Shown: positions 42,214 to 53,461, counted from the first letter of the stretch. The stretch: 64,000 nt of DNA from Streptomyces sp. JH34 (GCF_029428875.1 NZ_JAJSOO010000001.1:5022001-5086000); one strand, 5' to 3'. Notes: generated from the letters alone by a model not told the origin. Made by a program: numbers and translations.

Positions 42214-42669
42214 TCAGACCAGCCAGGTGCCCGCGTGCATCAGCTCGCGCCCTGCCAGTTCGTTCACCTCGCGCCACGCCTTGACGGTGTGCGGGGTGAT
42301 GCGCAGATACACCCAGGAGGGGCGCCCGCGAGGGTCCCAGCCGAGCTTCTCGGCGAAGGCGTCACCCGAGTCGGTGGGAAGGTCGGCGCCCTCGACGATC
42401 TCGGCCGTACCCTCGATCAGCACCACGTCGCGGGTGTGCCCGAGCGCGGCCCGGACCTGTCCGGACGGTGTCACGTTGACCGCTGTCGGGTTGGTGCGCC
42501 GGGTCGCCAGCAGCAGCGTGTCCCGGTCCCGGACGAACGACAAGGGCACCATGCACGGCACACCGTCGGCCGAAGCAGTCGACACCCAGAGGTCTTCGTC
42601 CTTCTCCAGATGATCGAGTACGTCCTGTTTGCGCTGATCCGGGCCGCGCGCCGACTCTCGTTCCGTCAT
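42214..42669 (-). CDS. Pyridoxamine-5'-phosphate-oxidase-like flavin/F420 protein
   Basis: 151 residues in the split beta-barrel PPOX group: KDEDLWVSTASADGVPCMVP, LSFVRDRDTLLLATRRTNPT, RAALGHTRDVVLIEGTAEIV and a C-terminal RPSWVYLRITPHTVKAWREV. Members bind FMN or F420 and reduce diverse substrates. ATG at 42669 is 7 nt after a TAGCGT -10 (42682-42677), so leaderless. The divergent neighbour is an arylamine N-acetyltransferase. The cofactor cannot be told from motif alone. Confidence 0.85.
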   Translation of the reverse strand: MTERESARGPDQRKQDVLDHLEKDEDLWVSTASADGVPCMVPLSFVRDRDTLLLATRRTNPTAVNVTPSGQVRAALGHTRDVVLIEGTAEIVEGADLPTDSGDAFAEKLGWDPRGRPSWVYLRITPHTVKAWREVNELAGRELMHAGTWLV

Positions 42670-42769
42670 GCCGCACACGCTAGCCACCGGCTGTGGCCAC
42701 CGCCTCCGTCGGCGGTCCTAGGCCCAGAGGCCAATGGCGCCGCCCGGCGGACCGCGGCAGACTCCCGGC

Positions 42770-43594
42770 ATGAACGAGCACGCGCGCCAGTCTGCTCCCG
42801 TGCCCGCCTCTGTCTGGGCGGACGCCTATCTGGCACGGATCGGCGCGGTCCGGCCGGCCAGGGCAGACGCTGCGGCCCTGCGGGAACTGCAGCTCCACCA
42901 CCTGATGACCGTGCCCTTCGAGAACCTCTCCATCCACCTCGGCCAAGAGATCGTCCTGGAGGACGACAAGCTCATCGACAAGATCGTGACGGGGCGCCGG
43001 GGCGGTTTCTGTTACGAGCTCAACGGCGCCTTCGCCGCGCTGCTGCGCGAACTGGGCTTCCGTGTCGTCCTGCTCCAGGCGCGGGTGTTCGGCGACGGCG
43101 GCCGCCTCGGCATCCCGTACGACCACGTCGCCCTGCGCGTGGAAACCGACGACGGGACGGGTCCATGGCTCGCCGATGTCGGGTTCGGCGACCACGCACT
43201 GCGCCCGCTCGAACTGCAGGTCCGCTCGGAACAGGACGATCCCAGCGGCACGTTCCGGTTCCGGGAGGCGCCCCAGGGGGACCTCGACCTGCTTCGCGAC
43301 GGCTCACGGCAGTTCCGCCTCGATCTGCGGCCGCGCGGGCTGGCGGAGTTCCGGGGCGGGGCCTGGTTTCACCGCACTTCGCCGGAGTCCCATTTCACCC
43401 GGTCGTTGATCTGCTCCCGGTGCACGGATGACGGCCGGGTGACCCTTCGCGGCCGCACGCTGATCACGACCGTGCGGGGCGAGCGCCACGAGACGGAGCT
43501 GCGGGACGACGCGGAGGTACTCGCCGCCTACCGCGACCACTTCGGCATGGCGCTCACCCACGCGCCGGTGACACGTCCGCCCCTGAGTACGTGA
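42770..43594 (+). CDS. nat: Arylamine N-acetyltransferase
   Basis: 274 residues. The catalytic triad is visible: Cys81 in RRGGFCYELNGAFAALLREL, His119 in YDHVAL and Asp136 in LADVGFGDHALRP, with family spacing. MTVPFENLSIHLG precedes it. It transfers acetyl from acetyl-CoA to aromatic amines or hydrazines; related enzymes act in polyketide cyclisation, but no such cluster is here. ATG at 42770 lacks a ribosome site. The region 43595-43826 after it has no gene. Confidence 0.93.
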   Translation: MNEHARQSAPVPASVWADAYLARIGAVRPARADAAALRELQLHHLMTVPFENLSIHLGQEIVLEDDKLIDKIVTGRRGGFCYELNGAFAALLRELGFRVVLLQARVFGDGGRLGIPYDHVALRVETDDGTGPWLADVGFGDHALRPLELQVRSEQDDPSGTFRFREAPQGDLDLLRDGSRQFRLDLRPRGLAEFRGGAWFHRTSPESHFTRSLICSRCTDDGRVTLRGRTLITTVRGERHETELRDDAEVLAAYRDHFGMALTHAPVTRPPLST

Positions 43595-43826
43595 GGTGTG
43601 CTGTACGACAGGCACGGGCACCGCACGCAATACGGACCTTCGGTGGCACCTGCGGACAGTGACGCACAGCTGGTCACAGCTCGGCACAACCCACTCTGAG
43701 CTGCTGCGTTTGCCTCGAACGTCGCAACGGTGATCGAATGCGTATTCGTCGGCGGGCCGCTGCTCCGACAACGACGTCCGGCTGTCAGGGGTCCGAGGTG
43801 AGAACCACCCTGGGGAGTACGTGCAC

Positions 43827-44711
43827 ATGTTCGGCCGTTGGCTAGGCAGCAGAGCGAAGTCCGGCACCGCACAGAGCAACGTGCTCGCCGGGTTCCCGGT
43901 GCCACAGGACGCCGCGATGCTGAGCTGCCGGGTGCTGGACCCCGTCTCCGAGCCCGTGCGGCAGGCCGACTTCGTCGTCTCCGACAGTGCGGGCCGCAAG
44001 GTCGTCAGCGGGGAGACGGACCCTTTCGGGAACGTGGTCGCGACCGTTCCCGCCGGCGACTACCGGGTGGGTGTCACAGCCGAGGGCTTCACTCCCTTCC
44101 ACAGCTCGGTCACCCTGGACCAGGGTGGTCACACGAGCCTCGGAGACGTCTTCCTCCAGGTGGCGCAGCCTCCGCAGTTGCCTGACCCGGGTGACTGGGA
44201 GATCGAGCCCTCCCACACCCAGATCGGTTTCACGGCACGTCATATCGGCATGGCCCGGATCCACGGCAGGTTCAACACGTTCGCCGGTGCCGTGCGGATC
44301 GCCGACCGCATGGAGGACTCCGCCATGCACGTCGTCATCGACGCCTCCTCCATCGACACGAACGTCCGGATGCGCGACGACCACCTGCGGTCCGGCGACT
44401 TCCTCGACGTCGAGCGCTATCCGACCCTCGAGTTCTACAGCGAGCGCTTCGTCCACCGGGGCGGCGCCCGCTGGGGCGTCACCGGCGCGCTCACGCTGCA
44501 CGGCGTGAGCCGCACCGTCACCCTGGACACCCAGTACCTCGGTCTGGGCAGCGGTCTGGAGGGCGAGACCCGGGCCGCCTGCCGGGCGACCACCGAGCTG
44601 CACCGCGAGGACTTCACACTCACCTGGCAGACGATGCTGGCGCGCGGCATCGCCGTGGTGGGCCCGAGCATCAAGATCGACATGGATATCCAGATCATCC
44701 CCAAGGGCTGA
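43827..44711 (+). CDS. YceI-family protein with N-terminal carboxypeptidase-regulatory-like domain
   Basis: 294 residues. Residues about 30-110 form a beta-sandwich (LSCRVLDPVSEPVRQADFVV, DPFGNVVATVPAGDYRVGVT, FTPFHSSVTLDQGG). Residues about 120-294 are the YceI lipocalin-like barrel (WEIEPSHTQIGFTARHIGMA, RFNTFAGAVRIAD, SSIDTNVRMRDDHLRSGDFL, ITPKG-type end IIPKG). YceI proteins bind polyisoprenoid-type lipids. There is no signal peptide. ATG at 43827 has GGGGAG at 9-nt spacing; GTG at 43821 is possible. Confidence 0.9.
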   Translation: MFGRWLGSRAKSGTAQSNVLAGFPVPQDAAMLSCRVLDPVSEPVRQADFVVSDSAGRKVVSGETDPFGNVVATVPAGDYRVGVTAEGFTPFHSSVTLDQGGHTSLGDVFLQVAQPPQLPDPGDWEIEPSHTQIGFTARHIGMARIHGRFNTFAGAVRIADRMEDSAMHVVIDASSIDTNVRMRDDHLRSGDFLDVERYPTLEFYSERFVHRGGARWGVTGALTLHGVSRTVTLDTQYLGLGSGLEGETRAACRATTELHREDFTLTWQTMLARGIAVVGPSIKIDMDIQIIPKG

Positions 44712-44819
44712 CAGGATCCGCCGACCGGTACGCCGGCGTACCGGTCTGGACATGCGGGCCCAGGCATACCGGCCCGGCCACGCGGGCCGGACAGCGCACC
44801 GGCCCGGGCATTCCCGGAC

Positions 44820-44995
44820 CGGCGTGCCGACGCCCGCGTGTCCGGTGCTTGCCGACGCCCGCGTATCCGGTGCGTGCGCCGATGCCCGCGTGTCCGGTGC
44901 GTGCGCCGATGCCCGCGTGTCCGGTGCGTGCGCCGATGCCCACGTATCCGGTGCGTGCGCCGACGCCCGCGTATCCGATGCCTCCCGTAGGGCGT
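44820..44995. repeat. 27-bp minisatellite, about six units
   Basis: Units of the form gcgccgatgcccgcgtgtcc + ggtgcgt are repeated between 44820 and 44995, with single-base changes between copies. The unit is 9 codons long, so every frame is open. It lies between convergent genes. The rest of 44712-45055 holds a run of cggcccggnn motifs and no convincing gene. Confidence 0.85.
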
Positions 44996-45055
44996 TCCGT
45001 AGGGGGTTCGGTGGGCGTTCGACAGGGCGTGCCGGCCGGGCGTACGGCTTCGCCG

Positions 45056-45301
45056 CTACGGTGCCTCCAGCCAGCCCTCGTGCTCCGCGGCGAACGCGTC
45101 GAGCGCCGCGGAGTCCAGCCGGGCGGTCGGGTCCTCCACCACCACCAGCCACTGCGCGTCCTCCGCGTCGTCCTCGCCGGCAAGCGCATCCCGCACGAGC
45201 TGAGGCTCCTCGGTCACACCGAACCGGTCGGTCAGTTCTCCGGCGACTTCCTCGGCCGCGTCACGGTCGGGCAGCACCAGCACATGTCTCACATCGCTCA
45301 C
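45056..45301 (-). CDS. Conserved-looking small protein, 81 residues
   Basis: MSDVRHVLVLPDRDAAEEVA, GELTDRFGVTEEPQLVRDAL, AGEDDAEDAQWLVVVEDPTA and a helical end. Acidic, soluble, likely ferredoxin-like alpha/beta fold. GTG at 45301 with GGAG about 10 nt upstream. Unknown function; it is divergent from holA. Confidence 0.75.
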   Translation of the reverse strand: MSDVRHVLVLPDRDAAEEVAGELTDRFGVTEEPQLVRDALAGEDDAEDAQWLVVVEDPTARLDSAALDAFAAEHEGWLEAP

Positions 45302-45389
45302 CCGGTCATTCTCCGGCAGGCCAGGTCGAGAGGTACGCCGGGGCGGCGCCCCGCGGTGTTGTCACAGGGGCGTGGGATGCTGGACCGCG

Positions 45390-46379
45390 ATGGCCACCAG
45401 ACGCAATTCCACCGACGATCCGCTCGCCCCCGTCACGCTCGCCGTGGGCCAGGAGGACCTGCTCCTGGACCGTGCGGTGCAGCACGTGGTGGCTGCGGCC
45501 CGTGCCGCCGACGCCGACACGGACGTCCGCGACCTGACCCCGGACCAGCTGCAGCCGGGCACACTGGCGGAGCTCACGAGTCCCTCGCTCTTCTCCGAGC
45601 GCAAGGTCGTGATCGTGCGCAACGCGCAGGATCTGTCCGCCGACACGGTCAAGGACGTCAAGGCCTACCTGGGTGCCCCCGCCGAGGAGATCACCCTCGT
45701 GCTGCTGCACGCAGGCGGGGCCAAGGGCAAGGGCCTGCTGGACGCGGTGCGGAAGGCGGGCGCGCGTGAGGTGGCGTGCCCCAAGACCACCAAGCCTGCG
45801 GAGCGGCTGTCCTTCGTGCGGTCGGAGTTCAGGGCTCTCGGACGCTCGGCGACCCCCGAGGCCTGCCAGGCACTGGTGGACTCCATCGGCAGCGACCTGC
45901 GGGAGCTGGCGAGCGCCGTCTCGCAGCTGGTCGCGGATGTCGAAGGCACCATCGACGAAGCGGTCGTCGGCCGCTACTACACGGGCCGGGCCGAGGCCTC
46001 GTCCTTCACCGTCGCCGACCGCGCGGTCGAGGGCCGGGCGGCGGAAGCGCTCGAGGCACTGCGGTGGTCGCTGTCCACCGGCGTCGCCCCCGTCCTGATC
46101 ACCAGTGCCCTCGCCCAGGGTGTCCGGGCGATCGGCAAGCTCTCTTCGGCCCGGGGCGGGCGCCCGGCGGACCTGGCCCGCGAGCTCGGCATGCCGCCCT
46201 GGAAGATCGACCGGGTCCGCCAGCAGATGCGGGGATGGACGCCGGACGGAGTGGCGACGGCGCTGATGGCGGTCGCGGCGGCCGACGCCGGTGTCAAGGG
46301 GGGTGGGGACGACCCCGAGTACGCCCTGGAGAAGGCCGTGGTCGCCGTCGCCCGCGCGGCGCGTTCCGGCGGCCGCTGA
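45390..46379 (+). CDS. holA: DNA polymerase III delta subunit
   Basis: 329 residues. LAVGQEDLLLDRAVQHVVAA at the start, SLFSERKVVIVRNAQDLSAD, ELASAVSQLVADVEGTIDEA and the C-terminal collar domain (LSTGVAPVLITSALAQGVRA, LARELGMPPWKIDRVRQQM). It opens the sliding clamp within the clamp loader. ATG at 45390. It is convergent with rpsT. Confidence 0.93.
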   Translation: MATRRNSTDDPLAPVTLAVGQEDLLLDRAVQHVVAAARAADADTDVRDLTPDQLQPGTLAELTSPSLFSERKVVIVRNAQDLSADTVKDVKAYLGAPAEEITLVLLHAGGAKGKGLLDAVRKAGAREVACPKTTKPAERLSFVRSEFRALGRSATPEACQALVDSIGSDLRELASAVSQLVADVEGTIDEAVVGRYYTGRAEASSFTVADRAVEGRAAEALEALRWSLSTGVAPVLITSALAQGVRAIGKLSSARGGRPADLARELGMPPWKIDRVRQQMRGWTPDGVATALMAVAAADAGVKGGGDDPEYALEKAVVAVARAARSGGR

Positions 46380-46604
46380 GCCGCGCCCGCGCGTTCCCGC
46401 CGTCGTCGCCGCCGTCGCCGTCGCCCGCGTCGCCCGTTCCGGTGGCCTGGCCCGACAGCCCCCGCACAGCCCCGTGCCCCCTCAAACCCGCCCTTCACCC
46501 CGATGCCTCCACGCCCCCACGCCTCCCACGCCCCCCCCCACGCCTCCTCAGCCACGATTCGACTGCTGTCGCAGGCAGGGACCCCGCGGTCGAGCGCCCA
46601 GCAC

Positions 46605-46649
46605 GAAGGCCCCGGCCGTCGTCCTGGGGAGGACGCGGCCGGGGCCTTC
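46605..46649. terminator. Shared terminator of holA and rpsT
   Basis: Perfect 14-bp stem (gaaggccccggccg with cggccggggccttc). Symmetric enough to work in both directions. The remainder of 46380-46769 is a C-rich tract and no gene. Confidence 0.8.
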
Positions 46650-46769
46650 GGTTCACTCTTGGTGCGCCGCACCCGCGTGGCGAACGCAGGTTCGGTGTGC
46701 GGCGCGGGGTGCCGGTCAGGAGCGGGAGAGAGGGCCCGCTGTGTCCGTTCCGGCGATCACATCAGTAGC

Positions 46770-47036
46770 TCAGCCCTGGAGGGCGGCAACCTTGAGAGCC
46801 AGCGCCGACTTCTTGTTGGCGGCGGCGTTCTTGTGGATGACACCCTTCGAGACAGCCTTGTCGAGCTGGCGGGAGGCGTCGCGGACGGCCACAGTGGCCT
46901 TCTCGACGTCACCGGCAGCGGCAGCCTCACGGGCCTTGCGGATCGAGGTCTTGAGCGAGGACTTGACGGCCTTGTTGCGCAGGCGCGCCTTCTCGTTCGT
47001 CTTGTTCCGCTTGATCTGGGACTTGATGTTCGCCAC
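46770..47036 (-). CDS. rpsT: 30S ribosomal protein S20
   Basis: 88 residues: MANIKSQIKRNKTNEKARLR, NKAVKSSLKTSIRKAREAAA, VSKGVIHKNAAANKKSALAL. It binds 16S rRNA early in assembly. GTG at 47036 with AAGG about 9 nt upstream. Divergent from lepA. Confidence 0.97.
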   Translation of the reverse strand: MANIKSQIKRNKTNEKARLRNKAVKSSLKTSIRKAREAAAAGDVEKATVAVRDASRQLDKAVSKGVIHKNAAANKKSALALKVAALQG

Positions 47037-47251
47037 GAAAGAGCCTTTTCAGGTTCGTTGGATCTTCTATGTGCGCCACGCCGCTTCTGAGGGCCACGAG
47101 GCACAGCTGCCCACGTTAGCAGCCACCCTCGGACCGGCCCAAACCGGTCCCGGCCCCGCAGGCGTGGGACCATGGAGGCTACGTATCGATCCGTCCGACC
47201 CGACATCGACCCGAGACACGGCGTCCGGCGTCTCAAGAATCAGGACCCTGC

Positions 47252-49126
47252 GTGCCCGCGACTCCCATCAACGTGCCCGAGCCGAGCCGTACCGACCCGG
47301 CGCTGATCCGCAACTTCTGCATCATCGCGCACATCGACCACGGCAAGTCGACCCTTGCCGACCGGATGCTCCAGCTGACGGGAGTGGTCGACCAGCGGCA
47401 GATGCGCGCTCAGTACCTCGACCGGATGGACATCGAGCGCGAGCGCGGCATCACCATCAAGTCCCAGGCGGTCCGCCTGCCGTGGGCGCCCACAGAGGGT
47501 GCGGACAAGGGCTCCACCCACATCCTCAACATGATCGACACCCCGGGCCACGTGGACTTCACCTACGAGGTCTCCCGGTCGCTGGCCGCGTGCGAGGGCA
47601 CCGTCCTCCTGGTCGACGCCGCCCAGGGCATCGAGGCGCAGACGCTGGCCAACCTCTACCTGGCGATGGAGAACGACCTCACCATCGTCCCGGTGCTCAA
47701 CAAGATCGACCTGCCTGCCGCCCAGCCCGAGAAGTTCTCCGAGGAGCTGGCCAACCTCATCGGCTGCCAGCCGGAGGACGTGCTCAAGGTCTCCGCGAAG
47801 ACCGGTGTCGGCGTGGACGCGCTGCTCGACCGGGTCGTCCGGGACGTCCCGGCCCCCGTCGGCCAGGCGGACGCCCCCGCCCGCGCGATGATCTTCGACT
47901 CCGTCTACGACGCGTACCGCGGTGTCGTCACCTACGTCAGGGTCGTCGACGGCCAGCTCAACAAGCGCGAGCGCATCAAGATGATGTCGACGGGCGCCAC
48001 CCACGAGCTCCTGGAGATCGGCGTCTCCTCCCCGGAGATGACTCCGGCCGACGGCATCGGTGTGGGCGAGGTCGGCTACATCATCACCGGTGTGAAGGAC
48101 GTCCGGCAGTCCAAGGTCGGTGACACCATCACCTCCCTGAACAAGGGGGCGACCGAGGCGCTGGGCGGCTACAAGGACCCCAAGCCGATGGTGTTCTCGG
48201 GGCTCTATCCCCTGGACGGATCCGACTACCCGGACCTGCGCGAGGCCCTGGACAAGCTCCAGCTCAACGACGCCGCCCTGGTGTACGAGCCGGAGACCTC
48301 GGCCGCGCTCGGCTTCGGTTTCCGCGTCGGCTTCCTCGGTCTGCTGCACCTCGACGTGGTCCGTGAGCGCCTGGAGCGCGAGTTCGGTCTGGAGCTCATC
48401 GCCACCGCCCCCAACGTGGTCTACCGCGTGGAGATGGAGGACGGCTCGGAGCACATCGTCACCAACCCGAGCGAGTTCCCCGAGGGCAAGATCGACAAGG
48501 TGCACGAGCCGGTCGTGAGGGCCACGGTCCTGGCGCCCAGCGAGTTCATCGGCGCGATCATGGAGCTCTGCCAGAACCGGCGCGGCACCCTGCTCGGCAT
48601 GGACTACCTGTCCGAGGACCGGGTGGAGATCCGTTACACGCTTCCGCTCGCCGAGATCGTCTTCGACTTCTTCGACCAGCTGAAGTCCAAGACCCGCGGT
48701 TACGCCTCGCTCGACTACGAGCCCACGGGGGAGCAGTCCGCCCAGCTCGTCAAGGTCGACATCCTGCTGCACGGCGACAAGGTCGACGCCTTCTCCGCGG
48801 TCACGCACAAGGACAAGGCGTACGCGTACGGCGTCCGGCTCGTCGCCAAGCTGCAGAAGCTCATCCCGCGGCAGAACTTCGAGGTGCCGATCCAGGCCGC
48901 CATCGGCTCCCGGGTCATCGCCCGTGAGACCGTCCGCGCCATCCGCAAGGACGTCCTCGCCAAGTGCTACGGCGGTGACATCTCCCGTAAGCGGAAGCTG
49001 CTGGAGAAGCAGAAGGAAGGCAAGAAGCGGATGAAGATGGTCGGCAACGTGGAGGTGCCGCAGGACGCGTTCATCTCCGTCCTGTCGACCGACGAGTCGG
49101 CCGGCGAGGGCAAGGCCAAGAAGTAG
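47252..49126 (+). CDS. lepA: Elongation factor 4 (LepA)
   Basis: 624 residues. CIIAHIDHGKSTLADRMLQL (G1), ERERGITIKSQAVRL (switch I), IDTPGHVDFTYEVSRSLAAC (G3), NKIDLPAAQPEKF (G4) and the C-terminal LepA domain (KCYGGDISRKRKLLEKQKEG, KKRMKMVGNVEVPQDAFISV). It back-translocates stalled ribosomes. GTG at 47252 has CAGGA upstream. Confidence 0.97.
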   Translation: MPATPINVPEPSRTDPALIRNFCIIAHIDHGKSTLADRMLQLTGVVDQRQMRAQYLDRMDIERERGITIKSQAVRLPWAPTEGADKGSTHILNMIDTPGHVDFTYEVSRSLAACEGTVLLVDAAQGIEAQTLANLYLAMENDLTIVPVLNKIDLPAAQPEKFSEELANLIGCQPEDVLKVSAKTGVGVDALLDRVVRDVPAPVGQADAPARAMIFDSVYDAYRGVVTYVRVVDGQLNKRERIKMMSTGATHELLEIGVSSPEMTPADGIGVGEVGYIITGVKDVRQSKVGDTITSLNKGATEALGGYKDPKPMVFSGLYPLDGSDYPDLREALDKLQLNDAALVYEPETSAALGFGFRVGFLGLLHLDVVRERLEREFGLELIATAPNVVYRVEMEDGSEHIVTNPSEFPEGKIDKVHEPVVRATVLAPSEFIGAIMELCQNRRGTLLGMDYLSEDRVEIRYTLPLAEIVFDFFDQLKSKTRGYASLDYEPTGEQSAQLVKVDILLHGDKVDAFSAVTHKDKAYAYGVRLVAKLQKLIPRQNFEVPIQAAIGSRVIARETVRAIRKDVLAKCYGGDISRKRKLLEKQKEGKKRMKMVGNVEVPQDAFISVLSTDESAGEGKAKK

Positions 49127-49182
49127 CACCCGCCCGGGGCGACCCGGGAGTACGCCGTCGGGCGTACCTGGGAGTAGCCCAA

Positions 49183-49222
49183 CGGGCCCCTGTGCCGCGG
49201 ACATCCGCGGCGCAGGGGCCCG
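49183..49222 (+). terminator. Terminator after lepA
   Basis: 18-bp stem (cgggcccctgtgccgcgg with ccgcggcgcaggggcccg, one G-T pair), 4-nt loop. Confidence 0.85.
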
Positions 49223-49292
49223 GTTCGTTATCAAGCGGCGGCCCGTTGCCTCTTACGCGACGGTCCCACGCGCTCTAGTCTGATCACCACCC

Positions 49293-49314
49293 GTTAGTTA
49301 CTCGCCAGTTAAAC
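49293..49314. promoter_or_regulatory. Imperfect palindrome upstream of the acyl-CoA ligase gene
   Basis: An AT-richer element with half-sites gttagttact and agttaaac around cgcc. A possible -10 TAGTCT lies 20 bp upstream with a weak -35. It resembles TetR-type operators of fatty-acid genes, by eye only. Confidence 0.35.
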
Positions 49315-49403
49315 AAGCAGGCCGAGCGGGAACGAGAAGCAGGACGTACAAGCAGCAGCACCCACATGCCGGTCGTAGCAATGCCGCAGGCCCGGAGGAC
49401 GTC

Positions 49404-51293
<1,890 letters not shown>

Positions 51294-51346
51294 ACGAGAC
51301 GGAGGCGGGCTCCCGGCGAGCGGGACGGCCGAAGGGCACGTCGGGG

Positions 51347-51384
51347 CCGGGGCCGGTGGGTGAGGGAACGCCCACCCGCCCCGG
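51347..51384 (+). terminator. Terminator after the acyl-CoA ligase gene
   Basis: Arms gccggggccggtgggt and acccgccccggc flank a short loop, about 55 nt after the stop. Confidence 0.65.
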
Positions 51385-51500
51385 CTCGTTTCCGTCCGGC
51401 CCGGGGCGACTTCCGTCACTCGGCGCTTATGGGCGCGCCCGGTCTGTCACCCTGTCGGGATACGTCAGCGGCGTTTCGCGAGACCGTCAGGAGCCGCACC

Positions 51501-53459
51501 GTGGGGTCCATTCCCTTGCAGCGGGACATCGTTCAGCGTCCCGGCATCGTCGTCGCAGGCCAGGGCGGCGATCCGCGTCCGGCCGCCCGCACGAGCCTGC
51601 CCGGAATCCCGCAGGCCTCGGCGGCGGCCCGCAGATTCGTCCGGGCCGCGCTCACCGAATGGACGGCTCTGGGGCTGCCCTCCACCGGTGAGTTCGGTGA
51701 ACGCCTGACCGACGACGCGCTGACCGTGGCCAGCGAACTGGTCACCAACGCGGTCGTGCACGCCGGTACGACCGTCGAGCTGCTCCTCAGGCTGGAGGAC
51801 TCGGCCGGCCCCGAGCCGGCCGCGCTGGTGCTGGAGATCACCGACCACCATCCCGCCCGGTCGGTGCGCGACGAGCGGGCCGACCGGCCCGACCCCGCCG
51901 AGTACGGCCGGGGGCTCCAGCTCGTCGCGACCCTCGCCGAATCCTGGGGGATCACCTACCGCACCGGACTCAAGACGGTCTGGGCACGTCTCCTCGGTGA
52001 CGACCGCTTCGGGCTGCCGGACACCCCGGCCGCCGACGACGCCACGCGCCGGCGCGGGCCGCGCGACGGGATCCTCGCCCCCGCCGCCGGGCACACGCCG
52101 CGCGACGACGCGGGCTGGGCAGGGCGCGGAGGGCTCTCCTTCCTCGCCGAGGCCTCCGGCCTCCTCGCGGGCCAGCTCGACGAGGACCTGGTGGCCTCGA
52201 CCGCCGGCCGGCTCCTGGTGCCACGGCTCGCCGACTGGTGCGCCATATGGCTGGAGAGCGAGGGCGGCGGCCCGGCCGCCGCCCCCAGGCTCGCGGGTGT
52301 CTGGCACAGCGACGAGGCGCGGACCGCGCTGCTGCGCCCCGCGCTGGAGAAGGAACCGCTCCGCTTACCCGGCAGCGTCGGCACCGGACCCGTCCCCATC
52401 CCCTGGCCCGGCGGGGACGCGACGGAGCGCGGGGACGGGACCGGCGCCGCGCTCGCCCACCGCATCGTCTCGGGCGGGCGCACGCTCGGCGCCCTCCTCG
52501 TGGGGCGTGAGGGCGACGACCACATCCCCGACGAGGTGGCCGCCCTCCTCGCGGACTTCGTACGCCGGGTGGGCCTCGCCGTGGGGGCCGCCCGCGCCTA
52601 CACCCGTCAGGCCACCATCAGCCGCATCCTGCAGCGCGGTCTGCTGCCCAGCAAGGTCGCCGAGATACCCGGCGTCACCAGCGCACTGGTGTACGAGCCC
52701 GGTGACGACGGCGTGGTGGGCGGCGACTTCTACGACCTCTTCCCCTGCCCCGGCGGCCGCTGGTGCTTCGTGCTCGGGGACGTCCAGGGCAGCGGTCCGG
52801 AGGCCGCCGTCGTCACCGGCCTCGCCCGGCCCTGGCTGCGCCTGCTCTCCCGGGAGGGCTTCCGCGTCGGAGAGGTCCTCGACCGGCTCAACCGGCTCCT
52901 CCTGGACGACGCCATGGAGGCCGCCGAGGCCGCCGCCCTCATGGTCGCGGCGGCCGGCGGCCAGCAGCTCCAGGGCGGCGAGCAGATCCAGGACGGCACC
53001 CAGTCCCGCTTCCTCTCCCTGCTCTACGGCTCCCTCGTGCCCCTCCCGGACGGAGGTGTGCGCTGCACCGTGGCGAGCGCCGGCCATCCCCTCCCGCTGC
53101 TGCTGCGCCCCGACGGCTCCGTACGCCCAGCCGCCGAACCGCAGGTGCTGCTCGGAGTCGTCGAGGACGTGGCGTACGACAGCCAGAGCTTCGACCTGGC
53201 ACCCGGCGACAGCCTCCTCTGTGTCACCGACGGGGTGACGGAGAGGCGCTCGGGGCGGCTGATGTTCGACGACGGTGACGGCCTCGCGCGGGTTCTGGCG
53301 GGCTGCGCGGGTCTTCCCGCCGCCGGGATGGCCGACCGGATCAGGAGGGCGGTCCACGCCTTCGCCGAGCGCCCGCCCGACGACGACCTGGCCCTGCTCG
53401 TGATCCAGGTCGACGAGGACCGGCACTCGGCTGTGCGGGGCAGCTCCGCGGGCGAGTGA
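51501..53459 (+). CDS. PP2C-type serine phosphatase with N-terminal HATPase and GAF domains
   Basis: 652 residues in three modules. Residues about 25-165 are an RsbW-like HATPase (LTDDALTVASELVTNAVVHA with the N-box Asn, and EYGRGLQLVATLAESWGITY). Residues about 225-385 are a GAF domain. Residues about 400-645 are a SpoIIE phosphatase (PGDDGVVGGDFYDLF, CFVLGDVQGSGPEAAVVTGL, GDSLLCVTDGVTERRSGRLM, DDDLALLVIQVDED). The GDVxGxG motif reads GDVQGSG. Kinase-like and phosphatase activities in one chain suggest a sigma-factor partner-switch regulator. GTG at 51501 has AGGAG at 7 nt. A GTGA overlap links it to hemW. Confidence 0.9.
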   Translation: MGSIPLQRDIVQRPGIVVAGQGGDPRPAARTSLPGIPQASAAARRFVRAALTEWTALGLPSTGEFGERLTDDALTVASELVTNAVVHAGTTVELLLRLEDSAGPEPAALVLEITDHHPARSVRDERADRPDPAEYGRGLQLVATLAESWGITYRTGLKTVWARLLGDDRFGLPDTPAADDATRRRGPRDGILAPAAGHTPRDDAGWAGRGGLSFLAEASGLLAGQLDEDLVASTAGRLLVPRLADWCAIWLESEGGGPAAAPRLAGVWHSDEARTALLRPALEKEPLRLPGSVGTGPVPIPWPGGDATERGDGTGAALAHRIVSGGRTLGALLVGREGDDHIPDEVAALLADFVRRVGLAVGAARAYTRQATISRILQRGLLPSKVAEIPGVTSALVYEPGDDGVVGGDFYDLFPCPGGRWCFVLGDVQGSGPEAAVVTGLARPWLRLLSREGFRVGEVLDRLNRLLLDDAMEAAEAAALMVAAAGGQQLQGGEQIQDGTQSRFLSLLYGSLVPLPDGGVRCTVASAGHPLPLLLRPDGSVRPAAEPQVLLGVVEDVAYDSQSFDLAPGDSLLCVTDGVTERRSGRLMFDDGDGLARVLAGCAGLPAAGMADRIRRAVHAFAERPPDDDLALLVIQVDEDRHSAVRGSSAGE

Positions 53460-53461
53460 CA

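Noticed and set aside
41886..42284. 132-residue plus-strand frame over the 18-bp minisatellite
   Set aside because: Open only because the unit is a multiple of three; no ribosome site and it overlaps the end of a convergent gene.
44752..45537. 261-residue plus-strand frame over the 27-bp minisatellite
   Set aside because: Same reason, and it runs antisense through the 81-residue gene.
47240..49234. 664-residue frame antisense to lepA
   Set aside because: Same reason; lepA is certain on the plus strand.
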